A program made the translations under genes and the position numbers. DNA of 64,000 bases from NCBI GenBank assembly GCA_032209605.1, contig JASFXZ010000014.1, forward strand, positions 5,104,912-5,168,911, written 5' to 3'. The stretch comes from Mactromeris polynyma. Taxonomy: Eukaryota > Mollusca > Bivalvia > Venerida > Mactridae. Of the stretch, positions 49,860-61,985 are shown in pieces. The notes under the pieces were generated by a model. It did not search any database. It saw only the letters and a program-made list of their open reading frames with translations, and had not been told where the DNA came from. Within the stretch, counting starts at the first letter, position 1, and every line of letters begins with the position of its first letter.

Positions 49860-49990
49860 GTAGTCGATTGTTTCTGTTTCGGACAACGTGTACGGTTAGG
49901 TTATTACAACAATTGAATGACAAACTAGAGATCGCAGGTTCGAACCCCATATTAGATGTTTGTTGTGTGTGACAATTTTACTGAAAAAAT
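49860..49990 (+). mobile_element. Possible tRNA-derived SINE fragment
   Basis: GATCGCAGGTTCGAACCCC at about 49930-49948 has a perfect pol III B box (GGTTCGAACCC) in a T-arm-like context. About 40 nt upstream, ACGGTTAGGTTATT is a weak A-box-like element. I cannot fold the full cloverleaf, so a functional tRNA is not claimed. Confidence 0.4.
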
Positions 49991-50052
49991 GCTTCCCAAC
50001 TCATTTGGCTTCTTTTTCTGATTATATAGAGACGTTGTGAGTTGCTGGTTTG

Positions 50053-51556
50053 TACGCCCATGCACTGGTTAGAACTTGTAACCCCATACACTGGTTAGAT
50101 CTTGTTACCCCATACACTGGTTAGATCTTGTAACCCCATACACTGGTTAGATCTTGTAATCCCATACACTGGTTAGATCTTGTAAGTCCATACACTGGTT
50201 AGATCTTGTAACCCCATACACTGGTTAGATCTTGTAATCCCATACACTGGTTAGATCTTGTAACCCCATACACTGGTTAGATCTTGTAATCCCATACACT
50301 GGTTAGATCGTGTAACCCCATACACTGGTTAGATCTTGTAACCCCATACACTGGTTAGATCTTGTAAGTCCATACACTGGTTAGATCTTGTAAGCCCATA
50401 CACTGGTTAGATCTTGTAATCCCATACACTGGTTAGATCTTGTAAGCCCATACACTGGTTAGATCTTGTAACCCCATACACTGGTTAGATCTTGTTACCC
50501 CATACACTGGTTAGATCTTGTAATCCCATACACTGGTTAGATCTTGTAACCCCATACACTGGTTAGATCTTGTAACCCCATACACTGGTTAGATCTTGTA
50601 ACCCCATACACTGGTTAGATCTTGTAACCCCATACACTGGTTAGATCTTGTTACCACATACACTGGTTAGATCTTGTACGCCCATACACTGGTTAGATCT
50701 TGTTACCCCATACACTGGTTAGATCTTGTAAGCCCATACACTGGTTAGATCTTGTAACCCCATACACTGGTTAGATCTTGTAACCCCATACACTGGTTAG
50801 ATCTTGTAACCCCATACACTGGTTAGATCTTGTACGCCCATACACTGGTTAGATCTTGTTACCCCATACACTGGTTAGATCTTGTAAGCCCATACACTGG
50901 TTAGATCTTGTAACCCCAAACACTGGTTAGATCGTGTAACCCCATACACTGGTTAGATCTTGTAACCCCATACACTGGTTAGATCTTGTACGCCCATACA
51001 CTGGTTAGATCTTGTAACCCCATACACTGGTTAGATCTTGTAAGTCCATACACTGGTTAGATCGTGTAACCCCATACACTGGTTAGATCGTGTAACCCCA
51101 TACACTGGTTAGATCTTGTTACCCCATACACTGGTTAGATCTTGTTACCCCATACACTGGTTAGATCGTGTAACCCCATACACTGGTTAGATCGTGTAAG
51201 CCCATACACTGGTTAGATCTTGTTACCCCATACACTGGTTAGATCTTGTTACCCCATACACTGGTTAGATCTTGTTACCCCATACACTGGTTAGATCTTG
51301 TTACCCCATACACTGGTTAGATCGTGTAACCCCATACACTGGTTAGATCTTGTAACCCCATACACTGGTTAGATCTTGTTACCCCATACACTGGTTAGAT
51401 CTTGTAAGCCCATACACTGGTTAGATCTTGTAACCCCATACACTGGTTAGATCTTGTAACCCCATACACTGGTTAGATCTTGTAACCCCATACACTGGTT
51501 AGATCTTGTAACCCCATACACTGGTTAGATCGTGTAACCCCATACACTGGTTAGAT
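50053..51556. repeat. 26-bp minisatellite, 58 copies in exact register
   Basis: The unit is ACCCCATACACTGGTTAGAT plus CTTGTA. CACTGGTTAGA recurs from 50063 to 51545, exactly 57 x 26 bp. Variation is concentrated in the junction TTGTAACCCC / TTGTTACCCC / TTGTAAGCCC / TTGTACGCCC / TCGTGTAACC. Confidence 0.97.
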
Positions 51557-52053
51557 CAACCGACCTTTGTGTACAACCGAAATACTCTCGAATATTGGCT
51601 TCAATTAAAATTATTACCGTAACTATCTCCCCTGGCGGTACAATGATCATTCCCTTCACGAATGGTACTTGATGACGGTACACCATTTAACCAACTGCGC
51701 GAGCCTTTAATCTCTGAAATATTACAATTACGTTATCAGATTTATAGAAAAAAACAAAGAGAGAAACAAGAGATATCTTGAAAAAGATGGTCGGCGAAGT
51801 TTGAATGTTAAGATTTGTTGTGCAACATAAAACAATGCCGAGATGTTAAGATTGCTGGTCATTCCAGATTCAATATGGATTTCGGTAAATTCACCGAAAT
51901 TCAGTGGATTTCGGTAAGGTAAGGTACCCTTATTGAAAAGTTAACCAATCCGCGTTAAGGTTTCAAGCGTTGCTCGGTTGAAGAGAAGTTGGTTTAGTGG
52001 TTAACGTAAGATTTGATTGGTTTACACAACACGGATATGCAAATAGCAAAGCC
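51557..52053. other. No feature recognised
   Basis: Unique sequence between two arrays, with a short internal duplication of GGATTTCGGTAA near 51880-51920. Confidence 0.45.
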
Positions 52054-52726
52054 GTGTACATTGTGACATTGTTTCTGTGAGCAACCATGCAGCATTATGC
52101 AACAAATAACAGTGTACATTGTGACATTGTTTCTGTGAGCAACCATGCAGCATCATGAAACAAATAACAGTGTACATTGTGACATTGTTTCTGTGAGCAA
52201 CCATGCAGCATTATGCAACAAATAACTGTGTACATTGTTACATTGTTTCTGTGAGCAACCATGCAGCATTATGCAACAAATAACAGTGTACATTGTGACA
52301 TTGTTTCTGTGAGCAACCATGCAGCATCATGAAACAAATAACAGTGTACATTGTGACATTGTTTCTGTGAGCAACCATGCAGCATTATGCAACAAATAAC
52401 AGTGTACATTGTGACATTGTTTCTGTGAGCAACCATGCAGCATCATGAAACAAATAACAGTGTTCATTGTGACATTGTTTCTGTGAGCAACCATGCAGCA
52501 TCATGAAACAAATAACAGTGTACATTGTGACATTGTTTCTGTGAGCAACCATGCAGCATTATGCAACAAATAACAGTGTACATTGTGACATTGTTTCTGT
52601 GAGCAACCATGCAGCATTATGCAACAAATAACAGTGTACATTGTGACATTGTTTCTGTGAGCAACCATGCAGCATTATGCAACAAATAACAGTGTACATT
52701 GTGACATTGTTTCTGTGAGCAACCAT
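52054..52726. repeat. 58-bp minisatellite, 12 copies
   Basis: The unit includes GTGTACATTGTGACATTG, TTTCTGTGAGCAACCATG and CAGCATTATGCAACAAATAA. GTGTACATT recurs from 52054 to 52692, exactly 11 x 58 bp. Two variants, CATTATGCAAC and CATCATGAAAC, partly alternate, giving a 116-bp dimer pattern. Confidence 0.97.
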
Positions 52727-53159
52727 TAGCACAGTGAAGATCACATTATCAAAACGCTTACACAAGTCCCTTGGGTACGAAATAATAAAATTTGGAAATA
52801 AAGTTAAATATAAAACCATGGATACGGGGGATAATACAGGACTGTACAATTGAAGATTTAACATGGCCAAGAGTCTGTCGTAATCTGGAGATGTGTAGCG
52901 AACTTTGTGCGTACATCCCCACTATAGTGTAGTACATGGGCTTTTTGTCTTGTGATCGGCCGATTGTGTTGTCTCTCTATCTAGTTAATGCAGATTTCTC
53001 ACAGGATTTCAATAATTTTAATAGCGATTTGTAACACTTACTTACACGTATATTATATGAATTGTAGCCAAACGTACTATTCTTGAAATATAACCATTGA
53101 TCGAAGGCGTTTAATGTTAATATTACCAACATACTATATTGACTGAATACTGAGTCAAT
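52727..53159. other. No feature recognised
   Basis: Unique AT-rich sequence. No gene seen. Confidence 0.45.
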
Positions 53160-53796
53160 CTCTTTAACAGTTTGTATAAATTATATTCACATTCCTTTGG
53201 CTTTTGTAACTTAAAAAATCTGTCTACAAAAAACACGTAATTTTTTTTATATATGCGGATTTATTCATTATTTACTACCACAATGAATGATTCCTTGTTA
53301 TAAGGCATATCACTATTTCATTTATGTTTGGTCTTAGGACATTATTTCTTCGATTTAAATTTACAGCAATTACATTACCTTACATGAGTTGCGTGTGTTG
53401 CACTGATAGGTCAATTGTTGAAGTATGTGGTAAGATCATTCAAATTTAGCTACGCATTGGGTCCTTCATCAAAATTCCATGATTGGATACTTTCAGTTTT
53501 AGCTCATATGTCAAGTGATATAATTATGATTGAAGTATCCAAGTAAAGAATATGACTGGGAATATGACTGGGGATATGACTGGGAATATGACTGGGGTTT
53601 TCTAATTTTGTTTTGTTGATAGACCAAGTGCTAAAATCTACGATTTGAGCATTCAAATTTTGTTCAGCTATGTCCAAGTACGTGAGTTGATAATTAACAG
53701 TGTGTTTAGATAATAGGCCAAGTGTCGAACATTATGATTTGATAATCCAACTTTTATTTAGCGTAGACGTCACTTGTCCAAGCATGTGACTACAAA
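53160..53796. repeat. Dispersed repeat Y, expanded copy, left flank
   Basis: Collinear with 44745-45360 at moderate identity (see that entry). It includes a short local 14-bp repeat (TGACTGGGAATA) at about 53549-53595 that the other copy lacks. Confidence 0.75.
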
Positions 53797-56612
53797 CATC
53801 TTCCAATAGAGTATAAAAGACGGAAGTTATTTAAATCATAACGATTCGTACACTAGTAAACATGCTGTGCAGATAAACTATAAACATCTTCCAATAGAGT
53901 ATAAAAGACGGAAGTTATTTAAATCATAACGATTCGTACACTAGTAAACATGCTGTGCAGATTAACTATAAACATCTTCCAATAGAGTATAAAAGACGGA
54001 AGTTATTTCATTCATAACGATTCGTACACTAGTAAACATGCTGTGCAGATTAACTATAAACATCTTCCAATAGAGTATAAAAGACGGAAGTTATTTCATT
54101 CATAACGATTCGTACACTAGTAAACATGCTGTGCAGATTAACTATAAACATCTTCCAATAGAGTATAAAAGACGGAAGTTATTTCATTCATAACGATTCG
54201 TACACTAGTAAACATGCTGTGCAGATTAACTATAAACATCTTCCAATAGAGTATAAAAGACGGAAGTTATTTCATTCATAACGATTCGTACACTAGTAAA
54301 CATGCTGTGCAGATTAACTATAAACATCTTCCAATAGAGTATAAAAGACGGAAGTTATTTAAATCATAACGATTCGTACACTAGTAAACATGCTGTGCAG
54401 ATAAACTATAAACATCTTCCAATAGAGTATAAAAGACGGAAGTTATTTAAATCATAACGATTCGTACACTAGTAAACATGCTGTGCAGATAAACTACAAA
54501 CATCTTCCAATAGAGTATAAAAGACGGAAGTAATTTGAATCATAACGATTCGTACACTAGTAAACATGCTGTGCAGATAAACTACAAACATCTTCCAATA
54601 GAGTATAAAAGACGGAAGTTATTTAAATCATAACGATTCGTACACTAGTAAACATGCTGTACAGATAAACTACAAACATCTTCCAATAGAGTATAAAAGA
54701 CGGAAGTTATTTGAATCATAACGATTCGTACACTAGTAAACATGCTGTGCAGATAAACTACAAACATCTTCCAATAGAGTATAAAAGACGGAAGTTATTT
54801 AAATCATAACGATTCGTACACTAGTAAACATGCTGTGCAGATAAACTATAAACATCTTCCAATAGAGTATAAAAGACGGAAGTTATTTAAATCATAACGA
54901 TTCGTACACTAGTAAACATGCTGTGCAGATAAACTATAAACATCTTCCAATAGAGTATAAAAGACGGAAGTAATTTAAATCATAACGATTCGTACACTAG
55001 TAAACATGCTGTGCAGATAAACTATAAACATCTTCCAATAGAGTATAAAAGACGGAAGTTATTTAAATCATAACGATTCGTACACTAGTAAACATGCTGT
55101 GCAGATAAACTATAAACATCTTCCAATAGAGTATAAAAGACGGAAGTTATTTAAATCATAACGATTCGTACACTAGTAAACATGCTGTGACGATAAACTA
55201 CAAACATCTTCCAATAGAGTATAAAAGACGGAAGTAATTTAAATCATAACGATTCGTACACTAGTAAACATGCTGTGCAGATAAACTATAAACATCTTCC
55301 AATAGAGTATAAAAGACGGAAGTTATTTAAATCATAACGATTCGTACACTAGTAAACATGCTGTGCAGATAAACTAAAAACATCTTCCAATAGAGTATAA
55401 AAGACGGAAGTTATTTAAATCATAACGATTCGTACACTAGTAAACATGCTGTGCAGATAAACTACAAACATCTTCCAATAGAGTATAAAAGACGGAAGTT
55501 ATTTGAATCATAACGATTCGTACACTAGTAAACATGCTGTGCAGATAAACTACAAACATCTTCCAATAGAGTATAAAATACGGAAGTTATTTAAATCATA
55601 ACGATTCGTACACTAGTAAACATGCTGTACAGATAAACTACAAACATCTTCCAATAGAGTATAAAAGACGGAAGTTATTTGAATCATAACGATTCGTACA
55701 CTAGTAAACATGCTGTACAGATAAACTACAAACATCTTCCAATAGAGTATAAAAGACGGAAGTTATTTAAATCATAACGATTCGTACACTAGTAAACATG
55801 CTGTGCAGATAAACTATAAACATCTTCCAATAGAGTATAAAAGACGGAAGTTATTTAAATCATAACGATTCGTACACTAGTAAACATGCTGTGCAGATAA
55901 ACTATAAACATCTTCCAATAGAGTATAAAAGACGGAAGTAATTTAAATCATAACGATTCGTACACTAGTAAACATGCTGTGCAGATAAACTATAAACATC
56001 TTCCAATAGAGTATAAAAGACGGAAGTTATTTAAATCATAACGATTCGTACACTAGTAAACATGCTGTGCAGATAAACTATAAACATCTTCCAATAGAGT
56101 ATAAAAGACGGAAGTTATTTAAATCATAACGATTCGTACACTAGTAAACATGCTGTGACGATAAACTACAAACATCTTCCAATAGAGTATAAAAGACGGA
56201 AGTAATTTAAATCATAACGATTCGTACACTAGTAAACATGCTGTGCAGATAAACTATAAACATCTTCCAATAGAGTATAAAAGACGGAAGTTATTTAAAT
56301 CATAACGATTCGTACACTAGTAAACATGCTGTGCAGATAAACTATAAACATCTTCCAATAGAGTATAAAAGACGGAAGTTATTTAAATCATAACGATTCG
56401 TACACTAGTAAACATGCTGTGACGATAAACTACAAACATCTTCCAATAGAGTATAAAAGACGGAAGTTATTTAAATCATAACGATTCGTACACTAGTAAA
56501 CATGCTGTGACGATAAACTACAAACATCTTCCAATAGAGTATAAAAAAACGGAAGTTATTTAAATCATAACGATTCGTACACTAGTAAACATGCTGTGCA
56601 GATAAACTATAA
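53797..56612. repeat. 88-bp minisatellite, 32 copies
   Basis: The unit begins CATCTTCCAATAGAGTATAA and includes AAGACGGAAGTTATTTAAAT and CATAACGATTCGTACACTAG. Starts recur from 53797 to 56525, exactly 31 x 88 bp. Variants (CTATAAAC/CTACAAAC, TTATTT/TAATTT, GTGCAG/GTACAG/GTGACG) recur with a 968-bp (11-unit) offset, for example GTGACGAT at 55187 and 56155. Every unit holds a TATAAAAG-like motif. Confidence 0.97.
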
Positions 56613-56770
56613 ACGCTTCAATATTTTAATTCTAAATTTCATGTAAAATGTGTAAAATGGATCAGACAAAATTGTCACTGTTATGTCGAAATATTTGTTA
56701 GCAGTAAACATTTACAACGAATGTTGGAGATCTTTTACCTCCAGAAATGATATTTAACATATTCTTTTAA
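56613..56770. repeat. Dispersed repeat Y, expanded copy, right flank
   Basis: ATTTCATGTAAAA, ATGGATCAGACAAAATT and ACATTTACAACGAATGTTGG match 45580-45680 in the same order, so the 88-bp array sits inside this repeat. Confidence 0.8.
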
Positions 56771-57914
56771 TATTTTCGATCAAATCACGACAAAGAACAT
56801 TATCCAGTTACGAATGTCAATCGGGTACAGGGGAGGTAACTGTTCATACCTTAGCATGCTCGAGTTGTGTCCTATTCATTCACATTCATGTAAAATATTT
56901 GTTCAAACATTTATAGTTAATTTATCTAGCAAATATTAGCGGGCACGGATGTATCATCAAAGTGTAATAATAATCAGAACACACTGTAGTCTGCGACTTG
57001 TGATTTTTTGTGAAGTGGCTAGTATCAATATTGACTTAAATGTTTTAGTTTTCAACGTTTATAGAATATCATTTAATACTTAATATTCATGTTATTATCG
57101 TCGTTTCAGATTTTTATGATGAGAACTAAGAAATTGGCAATGAATTCACCCGTCTGTCAAAATGACTGTCCATATGCCATTTTGCGTATTAGCCTGTTCC
57201 TTTGTTTCCGCTTACCGTCCCCTCTACACACACATGCCAATCATATGCTTTCACTTTCACTCTGTCCGCTCACCTGGCTGTTCCACGGACCGAATCTCTC
57301 TTCTAAGTTACAGTTCTAGAGAAAGTTTGTAGCAAAATAATTACTGCGATATATTTGAAGGGAAGCTGAAAAGAAAATCTAAGTGATGTAACTGTTTCAT
57401 TAATAACACAAACGGAAATGTGTAAATCATTCTTGTTTGGTAAATTGATGCAATGAGATTGTGTAAGAATTGCACATATCCATTAATGATAAATATTAAG
57501 GTAAAATCATCACCTTTTTGTATAAATATATAAGATGCAAAGATAGCTAACATGTCTTTGAATGTGTTCGAAATTTTAAGAAAATTCAAATATGGAAAAA
57601 TATTGCTTAGAAAAGAAAAATACCATCGTGGGTCTCATTTTACCACTCATGTGTTTTATCAATCTGTGAGGCTATAACAAAGGAAACATAAATAAATAGA
57701 TATAAAAATGTATAGGCTGAGTAGTATGCTAATGACAAAGAAAATGCCATATTAACACTGAAATATAGCATGGAAACGCAACATTTGCCTCCTAATTTCC
57801 TAATCGTTTCGCACCTACGATACTCACACTTGGCGTGCACTTCAAAATCGTCCAGGTTCGCCCCTGATGAGGTTATTGATTTGATAGTTAATGGTTATTC
57901 ACATTCTGTGAATA
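56771..57914. other. Spacer with a weak exon-like frame
   Basis: At 57111 an acceptor-like TTATCGTCGTTTCAG precedes a frame open to TAG at 57317-57319 (about 69 codons, with local C-rich composition). I cannot connect it to any other exon and it shows no family motif. The rest is AT-rich. Confidence 0.3.
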
Positions 57915-58360
57915 AGGATGTCAACGAATATTCGGATATTCGAATATGCGTTTGTACGTCCGAATATTCGAATACTGATTCGGCATACGAATATTCGATA
58001 AAATACTTTGTTTCAATATAAAAGCTGAATGCAAGTGAATTAAATTTCAATGATGGGCATTATCGCATTGAATTTAACGCGTGAAAATAATATATACTGA
58101 TGTTAATTGGCATGTCATGTTGTATATTTGGGGGCAAGAGAGATTATAACACTCTTGTGATGATGACGCTTAGGCCCTGAAAAGATTAGTAATCGTTAGG
58201 ATTTTTAAGTGATCAGTTTAAATCACAAAATTGATAAACATAAAGTAAACTTCGAATTTCAAATGTATTATTATTAAATAAGAAGGTCGAATGTTCGAAT
58301 ATTCGTTTGGAAGGTTGACCGAATATTCATTAACCAAAATTGTCATTCGTTGACATTCCT
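57915..58360. mobile_element. Possible foldback element, about 450 bp
   Basis: AGGATGTCAACGAAT at 57915 is the near reverse complement of ATTCGTTGACATTCCT at 58345-58360. Inside, GAATATTCG palindromes cluster next to both ends. There is no coding capacity. It could be a MITE-like element or chance AT-rich symmetry. Confidence 0.4.
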
Positions 58361-58589
58361 ACATTCTGATATTAATAATTTAGTTACTGGGAGCAAGGTC
58401 AGTATAAGGCTGCTTGTTCCTTCGTGCTGGATTATACACAGTGTGTCTGTTGTTATGTACGTAATGGTTAATTCATTTTAATGATTGGTTACTGACTACT
58501 TAGTCAATGTATGTATATATGTTGGAAATATAAAGACCATATAGCGATTAAATGTGAGGTCAGCTAGCTGTTAAATCGATTTAAACCCC

Positions 58590-59010
58590 CAGTATTTTTA
58601 CTGACAGTTCCAAGACTGTATACTGCTGTATGGTTTATTATTTCTTTTTGTGTTTAAACGTATGTTATATTTCCCTGTCCCCTGTGCAATTCGTTCACTT
58701 TATATAGTGTTCAGGTTTTTTTTGCCCAGTTTTGGCCTGTTGTTTTCAGCTGTCTTGTCTAGTCCTTTGATCTTTTCCATCCATTAAGTCCCCCCTTGTT
58801 TGTCCTCTTTGATTCTCCTAGTTACCCCGTATGGTCGCCCATGCCATTCTTTGCGCCACTGTTCCATTACGTATGTACCATTGAGCCTTCTCCAATGTCG
58901 TATGTTTTATGGATTGTTGTGTTCCCGGAGGTCTGTGTGGGAAGGCATTGTCTTATGTATGTGGTGTTTCCTGTAGCAACTTATTTTCTTTCTTTTAAAT
59001 AAACAGAATA
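58590..59010 (+). repeat. Dispersed repeat X, unexpanded copy
   Basis: This copy has no tandem array and shows the element in single-copy form: TTTACTGACAGTTCC, GGCCTGTTGTTTTCAGCTG, TTTGTCCTCTTTGATTCTCC, ATGGTCGCCCATGCCATTC, CCCGGAGGTCTGTGTGGG and GGCATTGTCTTATGTATG. GTGTTCCC at 58919 and GTGTTTCC at 58964 are 45 bp apart. Copies near 37.4, 48.7/49.4 and 61.6 kb are collinear with it. I see no open frame or terminal inverted repeat, so its class is unknown. Confidence 0.8.
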
Positions 59011-59995
59011 GTCGCAAAAAGTAACGTGATCGTTGAAAATGTACATGTGTATGCATAAGTATTTGAAACCCATTTTGATTGTTTTATTACGTAATGACGT
59101 CACTTAAACAATAACTGCTCCTCCCATGCACAAAATGAAAGAGGAATAAAAGTAAGAAAAAGGTTTCAAATAGTTTAAAAAAAACGTTCAATAAAACGTT
59201 TATGCGGTGTCAATATTTCGGCTAAAAGATCTTTTCAAGAAGGAGAAATAAAAAAATAATATATACTATTACATAACAGGATGCAATTGATTGCTGTTTC
59301 GGTTAAGAATTTAAGTAGTCGTGTAATAGTTTTCCTCTTCCGTGAAAAAACACGCCATTCATGAAACAATGGGGAAACTTTCAGTAATAATGACTCCATT
59401 TCATTCACAATACATAACTGTAATATTCCCTTGCATTAAGTGGGAAAAACGATTTCGGAAAAGACTGAAGGACCAACCAAGTCACTGAAATCAGTCAACA
59501 TTGATGCACATACAATGCAAATCTCAAGTCCCCTAACTCAGAAAGGTTGAAAGAATCTCCTTGTTGTATGTAGGATCTTTTAATTGGCCCGGAATTCCAT
59601 ATTTTTAAATAGAAAAAAAATCATCCAATTAAAAGCCATTCTTTACTTACATAATGAGACTAATGACATCACTTCGGATGTTTAAGATGTAATTGTAAGT
59701 ATGTATATTTAAGTAGGTAATGCCTTAGTCAGGTCACCTTAATTTGGTGTTTTCCAGTGACAATTATTAGCTCCGCCCACAGCATTGTTTCCGGGTGTAA
59801 AATGAGTAAAATACTTGTAAAGTATGCTTAATTGGATAAACGAATACTTTCATTACATATTGCTACGTTTGAGAAGTTTTTTTCCCGAGTCCTTCATAAC
59901 TGCACCTTTAGTGCCATGATATCTGCGACATAGGTAAATAAGGTCCTAAAATGGCATTGCATATTTTACGTGAGTTAATGTATGTAAAAACTGCA
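59011..59995. other. AT-rich spacer
   Basis: Contains a perfect 12-bp palindrome AAAAGATCTTTT inside TTTCGGCTAAAAGATC at about 59217-59236. It slightly resembles motifs near the ends of some Penelope-like retroelements, but too little is present to call one. No gene is seen. Confidence 0.4.
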
Positions 59996-60402
59996 TTTAC
60001 ATATATGACAAAGTATTATATTCTTGCCCACATTTACATATATGACAAAGTATTATATTCTTGTCCACATTTACATATATGACAAAGTATTATATTCTTG
60101 CCCACATTTACATATATGACAAAGTATTATATTCTTGCCCACATTTACATATATGACAAAGTATTATATTCTTGCCCACATTTACATATATGACAAAGTA
60201 TTATATTCTTGTCCACATTTACATATATGACAAAGTATTATATTCTTGCCCACATTTACATATATGACAAAGTATTATATTCTTGTCCACATTTACATAT
60301 ATGACAAAGTATTATATTCTTGCCCACATTTACATATATGACAAAGTATTATATTCTTGTCCACATTTACATATATGACAAAGTATTATATTCTTGCCCA
60401 CA
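59996..60402. repeat. 37-bp minisatellite, 11 copies
   Basis: The unit is TTTACATATATGACAAAGTA plus TTATATTCTTGCCCACA. It recurs exactly every 37 bp from 59996 to 60366. The only variation is TTGCCCAC/TTGTCCAC, which alternates in the second half (74-bp dimers). Confidence 0.97.
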
Positions 60403-60412
60403 AATATATATT

Positions 60413-61378
60413 TTATGGTGGCATATTACTGCCACCAGTTAGCATGATAGCGTACATGAATTGTTTCGTGTTAACCAATTAATTATTGCGATAATTATCT
60501 AGCTATCTAGTTAATATTCGTGATACATTTTCGGTAAGATAAATGTCATAATACCTGAAACAGGCTTGAAAGTGCACAGAACTGCCACCTCTTACCTTTT
60601 TATGATGTATTACACTAACGGGTTATCCAGTTATGGTTTGCGAATTTCACTTAATATGTAACCTAATAAGTAGTTAACTAGATAAGATTCGTGTTGCCAG
60701 TTATCTATAAATAGATTTATACAACTGGTTATCTAGCTATGGTTTGCGAATTTGATCTATTAAGTAATATAATAAGTGGTCAACTAGATAAGATTCGTGT
60801 TACAATTTACATATAGAAGCCCAAAATACATTTATAAATAAGTGGTAACACGAGTCTTAAGTGAAATTCGCGAATTTGACTTATTAAGTAACATAATAAG
60901 TGGTCAACTAGTTGTGATTCGTGTTACCACTTAAATCTAGAAGCCAAAAATGCATTTTTAAATAAGTAGTAACACAAATCTTAAGTGAATTCGCGAATTT
61001 GACTTATTAAGTAACATAATAAGTGGTCAACTAGATAAGATTCGTGTTACCACTTACATCTAGAAGCCAAAAATGCATTTATAAATAAGTGGTAACACGA
61101 ATTTTATCTAGTTAACTACTGATTATGTTACATATTAAGTGAAATTCACACAAACTATAACTAGATAACCCGTTAGTGTGATATATCATAAAAAGGTAAG
61201 AGGTGGCAGTTCTGTGCACTTTCAAGCCTGTTTCAGGTCTTATGACATTTATCTTACCGAACATGTATCACGAATATTAACTAGATAGCTAGATAATTAT
61301 CACAATAATTAAGTGGTTAACACGAAACAATTCGCGAACGCTATCATGGTAACTGATGGCAGTAATATGCCACCATAA
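60413..61378. mobile_element. 966-bp foldback (palindromic) transposon-like element
   Basis: The first about 285 bp (from TTATGGTGGCATATTACTGC) are the imperfect reverse complement of the last about 285 bp (ending GCAGTAATATGCCACCATAA). Conserved landmarks are TAGCTATCTAGTTAATATTC / GAATATTAACTAGATAGCTA and CAGAACTGCCACCTCTTACC / GGTAAGAGGTGGCAGTTCTG. The centre (60690-61100) holds smaller inverted and direct repeats around GATAAGATTCGTGTTACC. A TATT flanks both sides (60409-60412 and 61379-61382), a possible 4-bp target duplication. There is no transposase frame, so it is non-autonomous. The array at 59996-60402 ends within about 10 bp of its left end. Confidence 0.85.
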
Positions 61379-61589
61379 TATTTCGTTTTGGGAATTCGAA
61401 TTAATTTGAAATTAATAAGATTTTTAACTCCTAAATTCTTAAAAGAAACATTGCTTGCCATGAAGAACTTGACATTAACGGTTGAATGCGAAGCTGTAAA
61501 CGTTATTAATGTAACGTAATCTAATATCATTCTATGTTTGTTATCAACACGATAGTAGCCAGCCACCATAAGAGCACAATGAGTAACGT

Positions 61590-61985
61590 AAACATACAAG
61601 AATACAAATACAAAAAAAGAGAGATTAAGTTGTTACAGGGACCGCCACCCACATAAGACAATACTTCCCCCACATACCTCTGGAAACACAGTAGTCTACA
61701 CAAAATTAGGCACTGAGGAGGAACAAGGTAAACCATGTACGGGAATATGGGTGCGAGCAATTATCTGGCCGATCATAAAACATCTATGGAGAATTTAGGA
61801 GGACAACAAGGGGACCATTTAATGGATCGAAAACATTTCGGAACAAAGGCAGATTGGACAAGAATAAAAACATAAACGATTGGTGAAAATAGAAGTACCA
61901 GCCTATAACAGGAAACACACATATTGTTCTTGGCCTATTATCATGCTCTATACAGATGTATGTAAAGTTACAATTAATTCCCATA
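61590..61985 (-). repeat. Dispersed repeat X, inverted unexpanded copy
   Basis: Read on the minus strand it matches 58590-59010 in order: TCCATTAAATGGTCCCC, TTGTTGTCCTCCTAA, GTACATGGTTTACC and GAGGTATGTGGGGGAAG. GGAAAC at 61682 and AGGGAC at 61637 (GTTTCC and GTCCCT on the minus strand) are again 45 bp apart. Confidence 0.75.

Noticed and set aside
49925..49950. Functional tRNA gene
   Set aside because: A perfect B box is present, but I could not form an acceptor stem or anticodon arm. A SINE fragment is more likely.
8725..56612. CRISPR arrays
   Set aside because: Units are contiguous without unique spacers, the sequence is eukaryotic in character, and there are no cas genes.
57111..57319. 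Terminal exon after TCGTCGTTTCAG
   Set aside because: Single isolated frame of about 69 codons with no partner exon, motif or poly(A) context. Left as a weak mention in the spacer entry.
59200..59280. Penelope-like retroelement end (TTTCGGCTAAAAGATC)
   Set aside because: Only a short motif resembles such ends. There is no reverse transcriptase frame or repeat structure nearby.
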